A DNA stretch of 64,000 bases from the NCBI GenBank assembly GCA_942492715.1, contig CALOFW010000027.1, positions 1 through 64,000 on the forward strand, given 5' to 3'. Of this stretch, positions 1 through 8,773 are shown one piece after another. Source of the stretch: Sva-07 sp942492715. Lineage in GTDB: Bacteria > Actinomycetota > Acidimicrobiia > Acidimicrobiales > Ilumatobacteraceae. Below the pieces are notes generated by a model. It was given only the letters and a program-made list of their open reading frames with translations. It searched no databases and was not told the DNA's origin. How positions within the stretch are numbered: position 1 is the first letter of the stretch; the number at the start of each line of letters is the position of its first letter. Made by a program: the position numbers and the translations under genes.

Positions 1-37
1 CAGGGCTCACCAACAGGGTCTGCCCGCGGACCAGATC

Positions 38-703
38 ATGGGAAAGGTGTCTGAGGGAATTGCCAAACGGGTGTCACCAGCCCGGGTTGTTCAGGCAATG
101 GAACGGGTACGGTCCAGGTATGAATACAGCTTTCGCCTGGCTGAAAAGGCCCTGCCCCACAGCCGGGAAAAAAACCGGCTGGGAAAAATGGTGGCCGCCG
201 GGATCGCGGCAGGCCTTACCCACCCGGACATTGAAGCCATCGTGAAGGCCCTCCGGTCCAGAACCGAGCAATCAGACCCTGCCGAGGCAAGGGCCCTGGC
301 AGCAGAAACCCTGAAAGCGGCCCGGGACATGGCCCGCCGCGGGGTTGCCTCAAAAACGGTTGCAGACACCATTCATCAGGCCATGCACAAGGGGGCCACC
401 AGCGCCCAGATGAAAGCGATGAACGTCAAAGGCAAGACCAATGCCGACTCATTTTCGGGGAAATCCGGACAAGGCACAGGCCAGGGCAATTCCGGCTCAG
501 GTTCAGGCGGTTCAGGCGGTTCAGGCGGTTCAGGGGGTTCAGGCGGTTCAGGGGGTTCAGGGGGTTCAGGGGGTTCAGGCGGTTCTGGCGGTTCTGGCGG
601 TTCTGGCGGTTCTGGCGGCAGTGGCGGCAGTGGCGGCAGTGGCGGCAGTGGGGGCAGTGGGGGGGCAGTGGGGGAGTGGGGGGCGGGCGGGGGAAAATCG
701 TGA
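38..703 (+). CDS. Protein of unknown function with Gly/Ser-rich tail (possibly 5'-partial)
   Basis: I do not recognise the family. The frame is open to the left edge of the window, so the true start may lie outside; the ATG at 38 is only the first one visible. Residues 1 to about 135 are charged and alanine-rich, consistent with a helical, soluble domain. From about residue 150 the protein becomes an almost pure Gly-Gly-Ser repeat that runs to the C-terminus, a flexible linker-like tail. Similar tails occur on secreted or envelope proteins, but no signal peptide is visible from this start. The coding strand is set by the ordinary composition of the first 135 residues; the reverse strand would give an implausible Pro-Pro-Glu repeat. 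Confidence 0.6.
   Translation: MGKVSEGIAKRVSPARVVQAMERVRSRYEYSFRLAEKALPHSREKNRLGKMVAAGIAAGLTHPDIEAIVKALRSRTEQSDPAEARALAAETLKAARDMARRGVASKTVADTIHQAMHKGATSAQMKAMNVKGKTNADSFSGKSGQGTGQGNSGSGSGGSGGSGGSGGSGGSGGSGGSGGSGGSGGSGGSGGSGGSGGSGGSGGSGGSGGAVGEWGAGGGKS
492..672 (+). repeat. 9-bp tandem repeat encoding (Gly-Gly-Ser)n
   Basis: About twenty tandem copies of a 9-bp unit (ggttcaggc and variants such as ggcagtggc) lie inside the first gene and encode the Gly-Gly-Ser tail. Variants are grouped in blocks (ttcaggc, ttctggc, cagtggc), which indicates recent slippage expansion. The copy number is likely unstable and prone to assembly error. Confidence 0.85.
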
Positions 704-1269
704 CCAAGCATGACCGCCTGGTCCCTCTCTTTTTAACCCTCAACGCCGTCTGGCTCAGCCCTGGCCGCGGAGAACCGTCTCCACAGGAATACCATTCAGG
801 CTGAGGTCTAAAACCCGGTTACCTGGTTTTAATGTTCGTGACTGCGGCGTTCCCCTGCCAAGGCCGATTGCCGTTATCAGCAGAATTTCATTTCATATTT
901 TCCCAGAAACGAAGATGACAAAAATCAATACAATTGGACCCGAATCTTACCCTGGCCCGGAATACTGGTTACAGGCTGTAACCGGTAACGGGGACAGTGA
1001 CTGGTGGCGGGTGTCACCGTCCGACGGCCGGATCCATGGGGGCTGTACCCAGCCTCTTTTGTTGGGGCGTCCTATGAATTTCGCAGACAGATAAGGCTGT
1101 GGATGTCGGTCAGATATGTCGGCAAGGGACCGGGAGTGAGAAATTTAATAAAGGTTTCATTTGTGATTCAGGGTGATGCCTGATAAAATTCTCACCCATT
1201 CCATCTGTCAGGATGTGGAAGCAAAATAACTATTGACGGTGTGTCAACATCTTATGGGTTTGGAACAGA
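704..1269. other. 566-bp intergenic stretch without a recognisable gene
   Basis: I see no credible coding frame here. A short inverted repeat, ggttacag and ctgtaacc around one base (967-983), lies in the middle. No riboswitch or terminator could be assigned with confidence. The last 50 bases presumably contain the translation signals for the TTG-started gene at 1270. Confidence 0.4.
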
Positions 1270-1878
1270 TTGAAAAAGCATATATATATTGACTTGGATG
1301 ATGTGGTGTCCCGCACCACGGAAACCTACACCCGGATTCTTGAAGAGGAGTTCGGCCGGACCGTGCCCTTTGAGCACCTGACCACCTTTGATCTCAGGGT
1401 TTCGTTTCAGCTGACAGATAATGAGTTTCATTATTTTTTCGACCGGGTTCATCAGGAGGATCATCTTTTGAGTTTTGATCCCGTGGACGGGGCGGTTGAG
1501 GGGCTGAAAATCTGGGCCTGCCGGGGCCACTCCATTGATATTGTCACGGGCCGCCCCACTTCGGCCCGGGAGGCGAGCCTGGGGTGGCTGGCCACCCACG
1601 GGGTTCCCTATGACGAATTCATCATGGTGGACAAATACAACCGGCCGGGCAATGATATGTCCATTGCCGTATCAAAGGATGAATTGGCCAAACGTCCCTA
1701 TGACCTGGCGGTGGAGGATTCAGGGGAAATGGCCCTGTTCCTGGCCCATGAAATGGGGGTGACCACGGCCCTGGTTGACCGGCCCTGGAACCGGGGGTAC
1801 CCGGATAACGCCCGGGTGGTCCGGTGCCGTTCCTGGCGGGAGATTGTTCCCATGGCCGGGAGTCCCCATTCAGATTAG
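1270..1878 (+). CDS. 5'(3')-deoxyribonucleotidase-like HAD hydrolase
   Basis: This 202-residue protein resembles the NT5C family of HAD phosphatases, which dephosphorylate pyrimidine deoxynucleoside monophosphates in the cytosol. The N-terminal DLDD motif (D8-D11) fits HAD motif I with the nucleophile and acid/base aspartates. A TGRPTS segment near residue 95 fits motif II, and VEDSGE near residue 150 fits the acidic motif that holds the magnesium. The start is TTG; the ATG at 1254 is out of frame. It lies 18 bp before an Lrp-type regulator on the same strand, so the two may be co-transcribed. The substrate is inferred from the family only. Confidence 0.75.
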   Translation: MKKHIYIDLDDVVSRTTETYTRILEEEFGRTVPFEHLTTFDLRVSFQLTDNEFHYFFDRVHQEDHLLSFDPVDGAVEGLKIWACRGHSIDIVTGRPTSAREASLGWLATHGVPYDEFIMVDKYNRPGNDMSIAVSKDELAKRPYDLAVEDSGEMALFLAHEMGVTTALVDRPWNRGYPDNARVVRCRSWREIVPMAGSPHSD

Positions 1879-1896
1879 GAGAACAGCAAACAGTCA

Positions 1897-2340
1897 ATGG
1901 ACCCAAAATTTGAAAAGTTGATGGATGAAATCGGGGAGAAGATCCTCACGGTCCTTGAGGCGGATGCCCGGGTCTCTTACAGCCACCTGGGAAGGGTGGC
2001 GGGTCTTTCCACCCCGGCCGTGACCGAACGGGTGCGGAAGATGGAAGAGGCCGGTATTATCCTGGGGTACCATGCCAGGGTCTGCAGGGAAACGGCCGAG
2101 TCCCGGATCTCCGCCTTTGTGGAATTGGATGCGCCGGCCGCTCTGTATGACCGGGTGAAGCAGACCGCGGACCGGGCGGCGCAGGTACTGGAATGCCACC
2201 ATGTCAGCGGCCGGGCCGCTTTTATTATAAAGGTTCAGGTGGATTCCGTGGCAGATCTTGAGACGCTGGTGGCAAAATTCAGCCCCTTTGGGAAAACCCG
2301 GACCAGCATCGTGCTCTCCTCCTCCAAAGAAGACCGGTGA
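1897..2340 (+). CDS. Lrp/AsnC family transcriptional regulator
   Basis: At 147 residues it has the usual Lrp/AsnC length. Residues about 12-60 form the winged helix-turn-helix (ILTVLEADARVSYSHLGR followed by LSTPAVTERVRKMEEAGII), and the rest is an RAM/ligand-binding domain of the ferredoxin fold. Members bind DNA as octamers or dimers and respond to amino acids. The effector cannot be deduced here. It follows the nucleotidase gene closely and converges on the potassium-uptake genes, so its target may be outside the visible genes. Confidence 0.85.
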   Translation: MDPKFEKLMDEIGEKILTVLEADARVSYSHLGRVAGLSTPAVTERVRKMEEAGIILGYHARVCRETAESRISAFVELDAPAALYDRVKQTADRAAQVLECHHVSGRAAFIIKVQVDSVADLETLVAKFSPFGKTRTSIVLSSSKEDR

Positions 2341-2352
2341 GAATGTTTCTGC

Positions 2353-3006
2353 TTAAAGCCGCTTGAGCTTGTCCAGAGCCTTGGCCGGCCCGAGAAGGAT
2401 GAGAAAATGGTCTGGCCCCACCTCAAAATTACCCGTTGGCATTACGGCAGGCCTTTTGTCCTCTCCCTGGGCCACGGCAATGACCTGAACCCCATACCGG
2501 TTGGTCAGGTTCAGCTTGCTCAAGGTCTTTCCGATAAATTTTTTCGGGGCGGCCAGCCTGATAATGGCATATCCTTCCATAAAGGGCAGGTAGTCCAGCA
2601 TGTCCGGGGAATGGAGCCGCTCGGCCATGGACTCGGCCATATCCTTTTCCGGGAAAAAAACCTGGGTCACCCCGATTTTTTCCAGAATTTTCCCGTGGGC
2701 CCGGCTCAGGGCTTTGGCATACACATTCTCAAGCCCCAGCTCCATGAGGTTCATGGCCGAAAGAATTGAATTGCTCAGCACTGACCCTGTACTGAGGATC
2801 ACGGTGTTAAATTCCTTTAGATTCAGTTCCTTCAAGGCTTCCGGATCCGTTGAATCCGCGACCACGGCCCGGCTCACGTGGTCTTTGATGGCCTGGATCT
2901 GTTTGGGATCAATATCCACTGCCAGGACCTCATTGCCGATTTCATAGAGGCGCCTGGCCAGGTAATAGCCGAAATTTCCAATACCGATGACTGCAAATTG
3001 TTTCAT
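2353..3006 (-). CDS. ktrA: Ktr/Trk potassium uptake regulatory subunit (RCK protein)
   Basis: The 217-residue protein is a cytoplasmic RCK subunit that gates a KtrB/TrkH-type K+ channel. An N-terminal Rossmann fold carries GxGxxG (G8, G10, G13), followed by VDIDPKQ, the acidic end of the second strand that binds the ribose of NAD(H) or ATP. A C-terminal TrkA_C domain occupies about residues 135-217. The length is that of single-RCK KtrA and not of the double-RCK TrkA. It lies 10 bp downstream of the membrane subunit on the same strand, so the two form an operon. Confidence 0.9.
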   Translation of the reverse strand: MKQFAVIGIGNFGYYLARRLYEIGNEVLAVDIDPKQIQAIKDHVSRAVVADSTDPEALKELNLKEFNTVILSTGSVLSNSILSAMNLMELGLENVYAKALSRAHGKILEKIGVTQVFFPEKDMAESMAERLHSPDMLDYLPFMEGYAIIRLAAPKKFIGKTLSKLNLTNRYGVQVIAVAQGEDKRPAVMPTGNFEVGPDHFLILLGPAKALDKLKRL

Positions 3007-3016
3007 GGTCGGTGTA

Positions 3017-4402
3017 TCATCCTGTCATTATATTTTCCTGGGCAAACTGAATCCGGGAGGGGGTGTGTCGGACAAGGGCCGCTCCCATGAGCAGGGGCCC
3101 CAGCCGTCCCATGAACATGATGGCCGAAATAATCAGTTTTCCCGTAATTGAAAGTTCTGAGGTAATGCCCATGGACAGCCCCGCAGTGCCGAAGGCCGAT
3201 ACGACTTCAAAGCAGATCTGTGCAAATCCCTGGTGCCCGGCAATTTTTGAAATTCCGTTTGCTTCAGTCATGAAAAGGAGCATGGTGCCGAGAATGACCA
3301 CCCCCATGCCCAAGAGGAGGGTATTGGTGGCCCGGTTGATATCGGTATCGGGAATGGTCCGGCCGAAGACCTGGGCCTGATCCTTTCCCCTGACCCGGGA
3401 AATGCCTAAAAGAACCAGGGCGGCTGCCGTGGTGGTTTTGATTCCCCCGGCACAGGACCCCGGGCCGGCTCCTATAAACATGAACAGCATGAAAAGGGAG
3501 AGGGTTTCATTGGTCAGCGACCCTGTATCCACTGTGTTGAACCCGGCGGTCCGGGTGGTTACGGATTGGAAAAACCCAGCCATTATTTTTTCCGGAATCG
3601 TCATGCCCTTGATGGTGTTGTCCCATTCCATCCCCATAAACACCAGGGCCCCGGTGATCACCAGCACCAGCGTGCTTAAAAGGGTCAGTTTGGTGTGCAG
3701 GCTCAGCCGTGAAAACTTGAATCGGCCTGTTCTCAAAATCTCCCAGATTTCCGAGATAACCAGAAATCCCATGCCCCCCCCGATAATCAGGCCCATGACG
3801 GTGAAATTGATCACCGGATCCAGGACATACCCCGAGAGGCTGTCCGGAAAAAGAGCAAACCCGGCATTGCAAAAGGCTGAAACCGAATGGAAGATGGCGT
3901 AGTACGCCGCCCGGCCCGGTTCAAGTGTTTCGGCAAATCTGGGAAACATGATCGCTGCGCCTGCCAGTTCAATACAGATGGTGATGAGAACCACCTGTTG
4001 GAGAATCCTGCGGGAAGACCATTTTCCGCTCCCGGTATAAGTGTCCTGGAGGATATGACGGCTGGTCAGGCTGACCCTGCCTCCGGCCACCATGATGAGA
4101 AGGGTGGAAAGGGTCATGATCCCCAGGCCCCCGGTCTGGATAAGGAAAACAAGTACGATCTGTCCGAACAGGGTCAGCCGGGTGCCTGCATCAATGGCGG
4201 AAAGTCCGGTGACACAGACCGCCGAGGTGGAGGTGAACAAGGCCTGGATAAAGCCCAGACAGGGGCCGTCCGAAGCCCAGGGCAGCATCAGCAGCATCGT
4301 CCCAAGGGCAATCAGGATCAGAAACCCTGCAATGGTCATTCCGGCAGGAGACAGATGCCTCTGTTTTTTTGTTTCTCTGTGTATTGCATCCATTTTATTC
4401 AT
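3017..4402 (-). CDS. ktrB: Ktr/Trk potassium uptake membrane subunit
   Basis: This 461-residue integral membrane protein of the TrkH/KtrB superfamily forms the K+-translocating pore. Many hydrophobic helices are visible, and the four degenerate selectivity-filter segments can be followed, for example TSTSAVCVTGLS, HSVSAFCNAGF, SVTTRTAGFN and VSAFGTAGLSMG. A glycine-rich segment (GAGPGSCAGGIKTTT) fits the flexible loop of the third domain that gates the channel. It is the first gene of the operon and its partner is the RCK subunit 10 bp downstream. It is divergent from the cytidylate-kinase-like gene at 4657. Confidence 0.92.
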   Translation of the reverse strand: MNKMDAIHRETKKQRHLSPAGMTIAGFLILIALGTMLLMLPWASDGPCLGFIQALFTSTSAVCVTGLSAIDAGTRLTLFGQIVLVFLIQTGGLGIMTLSTLLIMVAGGRVSLTSRHILQDTYTGSGKWSSRRILQQVVLITICIELAGAAIMFPRFAETLEPGRAAYYAIFHSVSAFCNAGFALFPDSLSGYVLDPVINFTVMGLIIGGGMGFLVISEIWEILRTGRFKFSRLSLHTKLTLLSTLVLVITGALVFMGMEWDNTIKGMTIPEKIMAGFFQSVTTRTAGFNTVDTGSLTNETLSLFMLFMFIGAGPGSCAGGIKTTTAAALVLLGISRVRGKDQAQVFGRTIPDTDINRATNTLLLGMGVVILGTMLLFMTEANGISKIAGHQGFAQICFEVVSAFGTAGLSMGITSELSITGKLIISAIMFMGRLGPLLMGAALVRHTPSRIQFAQENIMTG

Positions 4403-4656
4403 TTCAGTTTTCCTGAAAAACAGTAAAGGAGTATAGGAAAAAAAACCGTATTTTTCAAATGGATATTTCCCTGTTCATGACCCGGGGATTACCCTGCTGT
4501 CGGCCTGGCATCACTTTAGCCGGGCCGGTTCTTATCATTGGGATATGAAATTTTTACTGTACAATGATACCGATGGGGAGTACGATTTTAATCATTTTTT
4601 TTACCCACGACGTACGTTAACGCGTCCCCAAACGATTTAATTTACAAAGGAGACAT

Positions 4657-5493
4657 ATGTCTATTATAACAATTTCCAGAGGATCTTACAGCCGGGGTAA
4701 GGATGTCGCTGAAAAACTTGCCCAGCGGCTGGGATATGAATGCCTTTCCCGGGATATTCTTATCGAGGCCTCTGATGAATTCAACATTCCTGAAATTAAA
4801 CTTATCAGAGCCCTTCATGATGCGCCCACCGTCCTTGAACGGTTCAATAACGGTAAAGAAAGGTATGTGGCCTATCTGCGTTCCTCGCTGCTCAAGCACA
4901 CCCAGAAAGACAACCTGGTGTATCACGGTCTGGCCGGGCACTATTTTCTCCGGGACATTCCCCATGTTCTAAAAGTCAGAATCCTTGCCAATATCGAAGA
5001 TCGGGTTGAAGAAGAGATGCGCCGGGAAAATATTTCGGCAGAAGAGGCCCTCTTTATTTTGAAAAAAGATGATGAAGAACGCCGCAAATGGGGAATCAAG
5101 GTTTATGGGGTGGATACCCAGGACAGCAAGTTGTATGATATGGTTCTTCACATCAGCACGATGACCGTGGACGATGCCGTGGATATTCTGTACGAGACTG
5201 TTCGTAAAAAAGTGTTTCAGACCACAGCCGAATCTCAGAAAAAGCTTAATGATATGGCGCTGGCAGCAAGGGTTCAAACTGCATTAATACATCTTGTTCC
5301 CAAGGTTGGGGTAACAGCCGATTCCGGAGTGGTGTTCATCAGCAACGTCCAAGGTAAAACAGGCGCTGCCGGTGAAATGAGTGCCATGCTCAGCAAAATT
5401 GCCGGGGCCGTGGAAGGGGTCAGGGAGGTTCATGTCCATCTGATTCCGGTAAAGGGACGCCCCGATCACATCAACCCCTTCCATAATATGTGA
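4657..5493 (+). CDS. Cytidylate-kinase-like protein with C-terminal BON-like domain
   Basis: Residues 1 to about 190 match the cytidylate kinase-like family common in deltaproteobacteria, starting ITISRGSYSRG, a degenerate P-loop, and with conserved arginines in the LID-like region (MRRENIS, DDEERRKWG). Residues about 195-278 have the alternating pattern of a BON domain (GVVFISNVQGK, then EGVREVHVHLIPV), a small phospholipid- or protein-binding fold. True cytidylate kinases lack this tail, so the protein probably has a regulatory role. A clear Shine-Dalgarno site (aaaggag, about 4645) precedes the ATG. The substrate is unknown. Confidence 0.7.
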   Translation: MSIITISRGSYSRGKDVAEKLAQRLGYECLSRDILIEASDEFNIPEIKLIRALHDAPTVLERFNNGKERYVAYLRSSLLKHTQKDNLVYHGLAGHYFLRDIPHVLKVRILANIEDRVEEEMRRENISAEEALFILKKDDEERRKWGIKVYGVDTQDSKLYDMVLHISTMTVDDAVDILYETVRKKVFQTTAESQKKLNDMALAARVQTALIHLVPKVGVTADSGVVFISNVQGKTGAAGEMSAMLSKIAGAVEGVREVHVHLIPVKGRPDHINPFHNM

Positions 5494-5524
5494 TCTATCG
5501 TGCAATTTGCCGGGGCCATGAAAT

Positions 5525-5815
5525 ATGCGCCTGTGCGCTTCCCCCGATATGACGGCGTTTGAATTGCATTCATATCAGGGGCCTGACGACTATGGAATGA
5601 CCCTGGCTGAACTGGGAAACGATTATTTCTATCATTTGCTGAGCAACGCCCGTCATAACAAAGCAAAACTCGCAGCAATACTCGGAATAGACAGGACCTC
5701 TATTGGCGCAATTGACAGAAGGATTTATCCAAAAAAAGCTTTGAAACCAGTGGCGATATCAGAATTGGAGATCCTTTCCAGGAAGGTAAATCTGAAAAGA
5801 AAATTGGCTGGTTGA
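5525..5815 (+). CDS. Small Fis-type helix-turn-helix protein or regulator remnant
   Basis: I recognise only the C-terminal part: residues about 30-70 (FYHLLSNARHNKAKLAAILG and onward) resemble the Fis-type helix-turn-helix that ends sigma-54 activators. No AAA+ or receiver domain precedes it. The ATG at 5525 has no good ribosome binding site; the ATG at 5549 is an in-frame alternative. It could be a genuine small DNA-binding protein or the surviving tail of a larger regulator. Translation is not certain. Confidence 0.4.
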   Translation: MRLCASPDMTAFELHSYQGPDDYGMTLAELGNDYFYHLLSNARHNKAKLAAILGIDRTSIGAIDRRIYPKKALKPVAISELEILSRKVNLKRKLAG

Positions 5816-5897
5816 TTTTTTAACACATCAGATTTATCTTTTTCGATAACCCGGCAACGGGGGGTGAATTCTAATTCCTGATAAGCGGAGGTGAGGT

Positions 5898-6827
5898 ATG
5901 GGAAATCAATTGAAAGCAGTCTTTCTACTGTCGGCCATGACCGGTCTGTTTCTGGCCATAGGATATCTTCTGGGCGGCCGGTCCGGCATGTTCATCGCCC
6001 TTATTTTTGCAGGCGTTGTGAATGTGGGCAGTTATTGGTATTCCCATGAAATTGTTTTGAGAATGTACAGGGCACAGCCCCTGGAACGGTCCCAGGCGCC
6101 GGGACTCTTCGATACCGTGGCCCGTCTGGCCGGACGGGCCGGGCTGCCCATGCCCCGGGTCTATCTTATTCCGGAAGATGCCCCCAATGCCTTTGCCACA
6201 GGCCGGAACCCCGCCCACGGGGTGGTGGCCGTCACCCAGGGTCTGATGAACCTTATGAATCAGGAAGAGCTGGAAGGGGTCCTGGCCCATGAACTGGGGC
6301 ATATTAAAAACAGGGATATCCTGATCTCGACCATTGCCGCAACCCTGGCCGGGGCCATCATGTGGATCGCCACTATTGCCAGGTTTTCCGCTTTTTTCGG
6401 GGGACGTGACGAGGATGAAGGCGGGCTGGGGATCATCGGGGTACTGGTGCTCTCGGTGGTGGCGCCCATGGCCGCCATGATCGTCCAGATGGCCGTATCC
6501 CGGTCCCGGGAATATCTGGCGGACGCCACAGCCGCCCGGATCACCGGCAATCCAGGTGGTCTTGCCTCGGCCTTATCCAAACTGGGATATTACAGCCAGA
6601 GGGGGCAGGTGGATGCCAATCCTTCCACCGCCCATATGTTTATCGTCAACCCATTGTCCGGCAGGCAGATGATGAATCTATTCTCTACCCATCCCCCCAT
6701 TGAGGACCGGGTGGCACGGCTTCGGGGGCAGGACAGGACGCCTCCTTTTTCAGGGCCTGCCGGTGGTGCCGGTAACAAGCAGACCATGGCAGACCAGGGA
6801 AAATCATTCTGGGACAACTTGTCCTGA
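5898..6827 (+). CDS. htpX: Zinc metalloprotease HtpX
   Basis: This 309-residue membrane-bound M48 peptidase takes part in quality control of inner-membrane proteins. Two N-terminal hydrophobic helices (about residues 5-48) precede the catalytic domain. The zinc motif HELGH is at residues 131-135, a second pair of hydrophobic segments lies at about 145-200, and SREYLADATAAR supplies the third zinc ligand, glutamate. A strong ribosome binding site (gcggaggtgagg) precedes the ATG. A zinc-finger gene follows 22 bp downstream. Confidence 0.93.
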   Translation: MGNQLKAVFLLSAMTGLFLAIGYLLGGRSGMFIALIFAGVVNVGSYWYSHEIVLRMYRAQPLERSQAPGLFDTVARLAGRAGLPMPRVYLIPEDAPNAFATGRNPAHGVVAVTQGLMNLMNQEELEGVLAHELGHIKNRDILISTIAATLAGAIMWIATIARFSAFFGGRDEDEGGLGIIGVLVLSVVAPMAAMIVQMAVSRSREYLADATAARITGNPGGLASALSKLGYYSQRGQVDANPSTAHMFIVNPLSGRQMMNLFSTHPPIEDRVARLRGQDRTPPFSGPAGGAGNKQTMADQGKSFWDNLS

Positions 6828-6849
6828 TCTCGGAGAAAGGAGAGACGTT

Positions 6850-7116
6850 ATGGCAGTGGGATGGGCAAAGGATGGGGCGGTTCAGGAACAGATTGATGCC
6901 GGCATTGACGATGCGGTAAAACTGGCAAGGAGCCGCCTGCCCAGGGGTGAAAGCCTGACCCATTGCCAGGTCTGCGAGGAAAAAATCCCCGAGGCCCGGC
7001 GTAAGGCCGTGCCCGGGGTCCGCCTCTGCGTGGCCTGCCAGACCGAACTTGAAGCCGAGCAGAAAAAATCAACGGGAATTAACCGCCGGGGCAGCAAGGA
7101 CAGCCAGTTGAAATAG
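6850..7116 (+). CDS. DksA/TraR-type C4 zinc-finger protein
   Basis: The 88-residue protein has the short YbiI/TraR layout: an N-terminal helical part (DAGIDDAVKLARSRLP) and a four-cysteine zinc finger, CxxC in CQVCEEKIPEARR and CxxC in CVACQ. TraR/DksA proteins bind the secondary channel of RNA polymerase. The short members are often of unknown role. The start is the ATG at 6850, just after aaaggagag; the frame is open further upstream but overlaps htpX. It is probably co-transcribed with htpX. Confidence 0.8.
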   Translation: MAVGWAKDGAVQEQIDAGIDDAVKLARSRLPRGESLTHCQVCEEKIPEARRKAVPGVRLCVACQTELEAEQKKSTGINRRGSKDSQLK

Positions 7117-7170
7117 CCTGTGGTCAGTGTTTTTCAAAAGCGATACAAATGCGCCCGCCATAAACACAGA

Positions 7171-8235
7171 TTAGAAATTAAATCCATCCCCCCCCTGGGC
7201 CGGTGCCTGGGTTTCCTGCCGGATGGACGACGGCGCCCGGGCCAATTGGTGGATGGTGTGGGGGTGAACGTAGATGGCCTTGTTGGGTTTGGACGGGCAG
7301 ACATACTCACAGGCCCCGCATCCCAGGCAGAGGCTTTCGTTCACCCTGGGAACCCTGACCCTGCCTTCGGCGACCATGGTCACGGCCTTTGTGGGGCAAT
7401 GTTCCGAACAGGCCCCACAGTCGGTTTTCTGGAGCACCACAATACAATTGTCCCGGATAAATTTGACCACTCCCGTCTGAATGGTTTTCTTTTTTTCCAG
7501 GGAAAATGGGGTGATGGCATGGGTGGGGCAGACTTGGCCGCAAAGGTTGCAGTTGAGGGTGCAGAATCCGCTTCCCGGATCCAGAAAAGGCATGAACAGG
7601 CCGGCCAGTCCGTATTGGGTCAGGCTGGGCTGGAGCACATGGCCAGGACAGTGGGCCACGCAGGCATGACATCCCGTGCAGGTGCCGGTAAAATGGTCCA
7701 GGCTCAGGGCCCCGGGCGGCAGGATGGGGTGGGGGGCCAGGGGGACCGGGATTTTATTGGGTATGGTGACCTGAATTTTTTGTGCTCCCGGGCTGGTCCG
7801 GGGCAGCAGTGCCAGAGCCGTGCCCAGGGCGGCAAGAAATCCTCTGCGGGTATGGGTAGGATGGCCTTCCGCTGTGGGCGGTTCAGGGGAAAGGGTCTGA
7901 GTTGTATAGACCGCCGCCCCGGTGGGGCAGGTGTCCAGGCAGTTGAAACAGACCACGCACCGGCTGTGGTCAATGCGATTCTCCTTTAAGTTGATGCAGT
8001 CTGATTTGCAGACCCCTTCACACCTGCCGCATCCAATGCAGTCATTCTTTAGAATTCGGATTTTAATGGGAGCCGCCTTGGCGAAGATTCCCAGGAGGGT
8101 GCCCACCGGACAGATCGTATTGCAGTACAGGCGGCCCCGGTTCAGGGTAAGACCCGATATCAGGGCGGCGAATCCCAGGGTGAAAACAATCATTCCCAAA
8201 TGGATTCCCTTAAAAGGATAAGGGGGGGATATCAT
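7171..8235 (-). CDS. Membrane polyferredoxin, C-terminal part (split by frameshift)
   Basis: This is the main part of a multi-cluster 4Fe-4S electron-transfer protein of the NapH/NapG or polyferredoxin type. It has at least five ferredoxin-like cysteine motifs (CIGCGRCEGVC, CVVCFNCLDTCP, CTGCHACVAHCP, CNLCGQVCP, CLGCGACEYVCP), plus CNTICPVG behind a membrane helix and a twin-arginine-like RRGFLAALG segment in the middle. The first residues are not a natural start: the upstream frame (8210-8773) supplies the missing N-terminal membrane domain. The two frames become one if the 7-G run at 8222-8228 had six bases. The likely role is electron transfer between the quinone pool and periplasmic or cytoplasmic redox partners. 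Confidence 0.8.
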   Translation of the reverse strand: MISPPYPFKGIHLGMIVFTLGFAALISGLTLNRGRLYCNTICPVGTLLGIFAKAAPIKIRILKNDCIGCGRCEGVCKSDCINLKENRIDHSRCVVCFNCLDTCPTGAAVYTTQTLSPEPPTAEGHPTHTRRGFLAALGTALALLPRTSPGAQKIQVTIPNKIPVPLAPHPILPPGALSLDHFTGTCTGCHACVAHCPGHVLQPSLTQYGLAGLFMPFLDPGSGFCTLNCNLCGQVCPTHAITPFSLEKKKTIQTGVVKFIRDNCIVVLQKTDCGACSEHCPTKAVTMVAEGRVRVPRVNESLCLGCGACEYVCPSKPNKAIYVHPHTIHQLARAPSSIRQETQAPAQGGDGFNF

Positions 8236-8773
8236 AATTTCCTACCATTTCAAGGGCATAGGCTGCCCCGTTATTTCCTAAAATGACCAGGGGCCGGGCC
8301 AGGGCCACTGCCATGCGGCCGAAATTGCTGAAGGGATCCAGCAGGTCGATCATGAGCATGGAGCCCGAGGCAAAGCAGAGCACTGTGCCCATGAGAAGAC
8401 CGTACCTCAGGGCCTTGTGGGGCCGGGCGTATCGGTGGCTGACAAGGGGGCCTGTTTTCCGTTTCAGACCAGAGATCATATCCATGAGAACGCCCAGGGG
8501 GCAGACGGATGAGCAATAAACCCGTCCGAAAATCAGTGCCAGTGCACAAACAAGGATAAACCCGGTGGCAGCCATGCCGAACGCCCGTATGCCGTGTATG
8601 AATGAGGGCAGAAACTGTAGGTATAATCCGGCATCATATACCCATTGGGGTACCGCCCCATGGATGTCCAGGAACAGGAGGCTGAGGCCCATAAAAAATC
8701 CGGCAGCCAGGACGATCCGCAGTCTTTTCAGAGAGCTGCCGGTTCCCTTTTTCCGGGAAGCGGCCTTGCTCAT
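8210..8773 (-). CDS. Membrane polyferredoxin, N-terminal part (split by frameshift)
   Basis: These 187 residues form the membrane-embedded N-terminus of the polyferredoxin that continues at 8235-7171. There are hydrophobic helices at about residues 17-35 and 65-85 and after residue 120. CSSVCPLGVLMDM is a NapH-type cysteine motif. The last natural residues are VGNYDI; after the homopolymer the frame runs into PPLSF and stops, while the other frame continues PPYPFKGIHLG. It shares ATGA with the DUF362 gene upstream, so the pair is one operon. Confidence 0.8.
   Translation of the reverse strand: MSKAASRKKGTGSSLKRLRIVLAAGFFMGLSLLFLDIHGAVPQWVYDAGLYLQFLPSFIHGIRAFGMAATGFILVCALALIFGRVYCSSVCPLGVLMDMISGLKRKTGPLVSHRYARPHKALRYGLLMGTVLCFASGSMLMIDLLDPFSNFGRMAVALARPLVILGNNGAAYALEMVGNYDIPPLSF

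Noticed and set aside
376..711. Reverse-strand frame with Pro-Pro-Glu/Pro repeats, like a PE/PPE-type protein
   Set aside because: It is the mirror of the Gly-Gly-Ser-coding repeat; the forward frame has a normal domain before the repeat and the reverse frame has none.
704..1269. Possible riboswitch in the first long intergenic region
   Set aside because: No known aptamer core (cobalamin, SAM, TPP or others) could be fitted by eye; only a short inverted repeat is visible.
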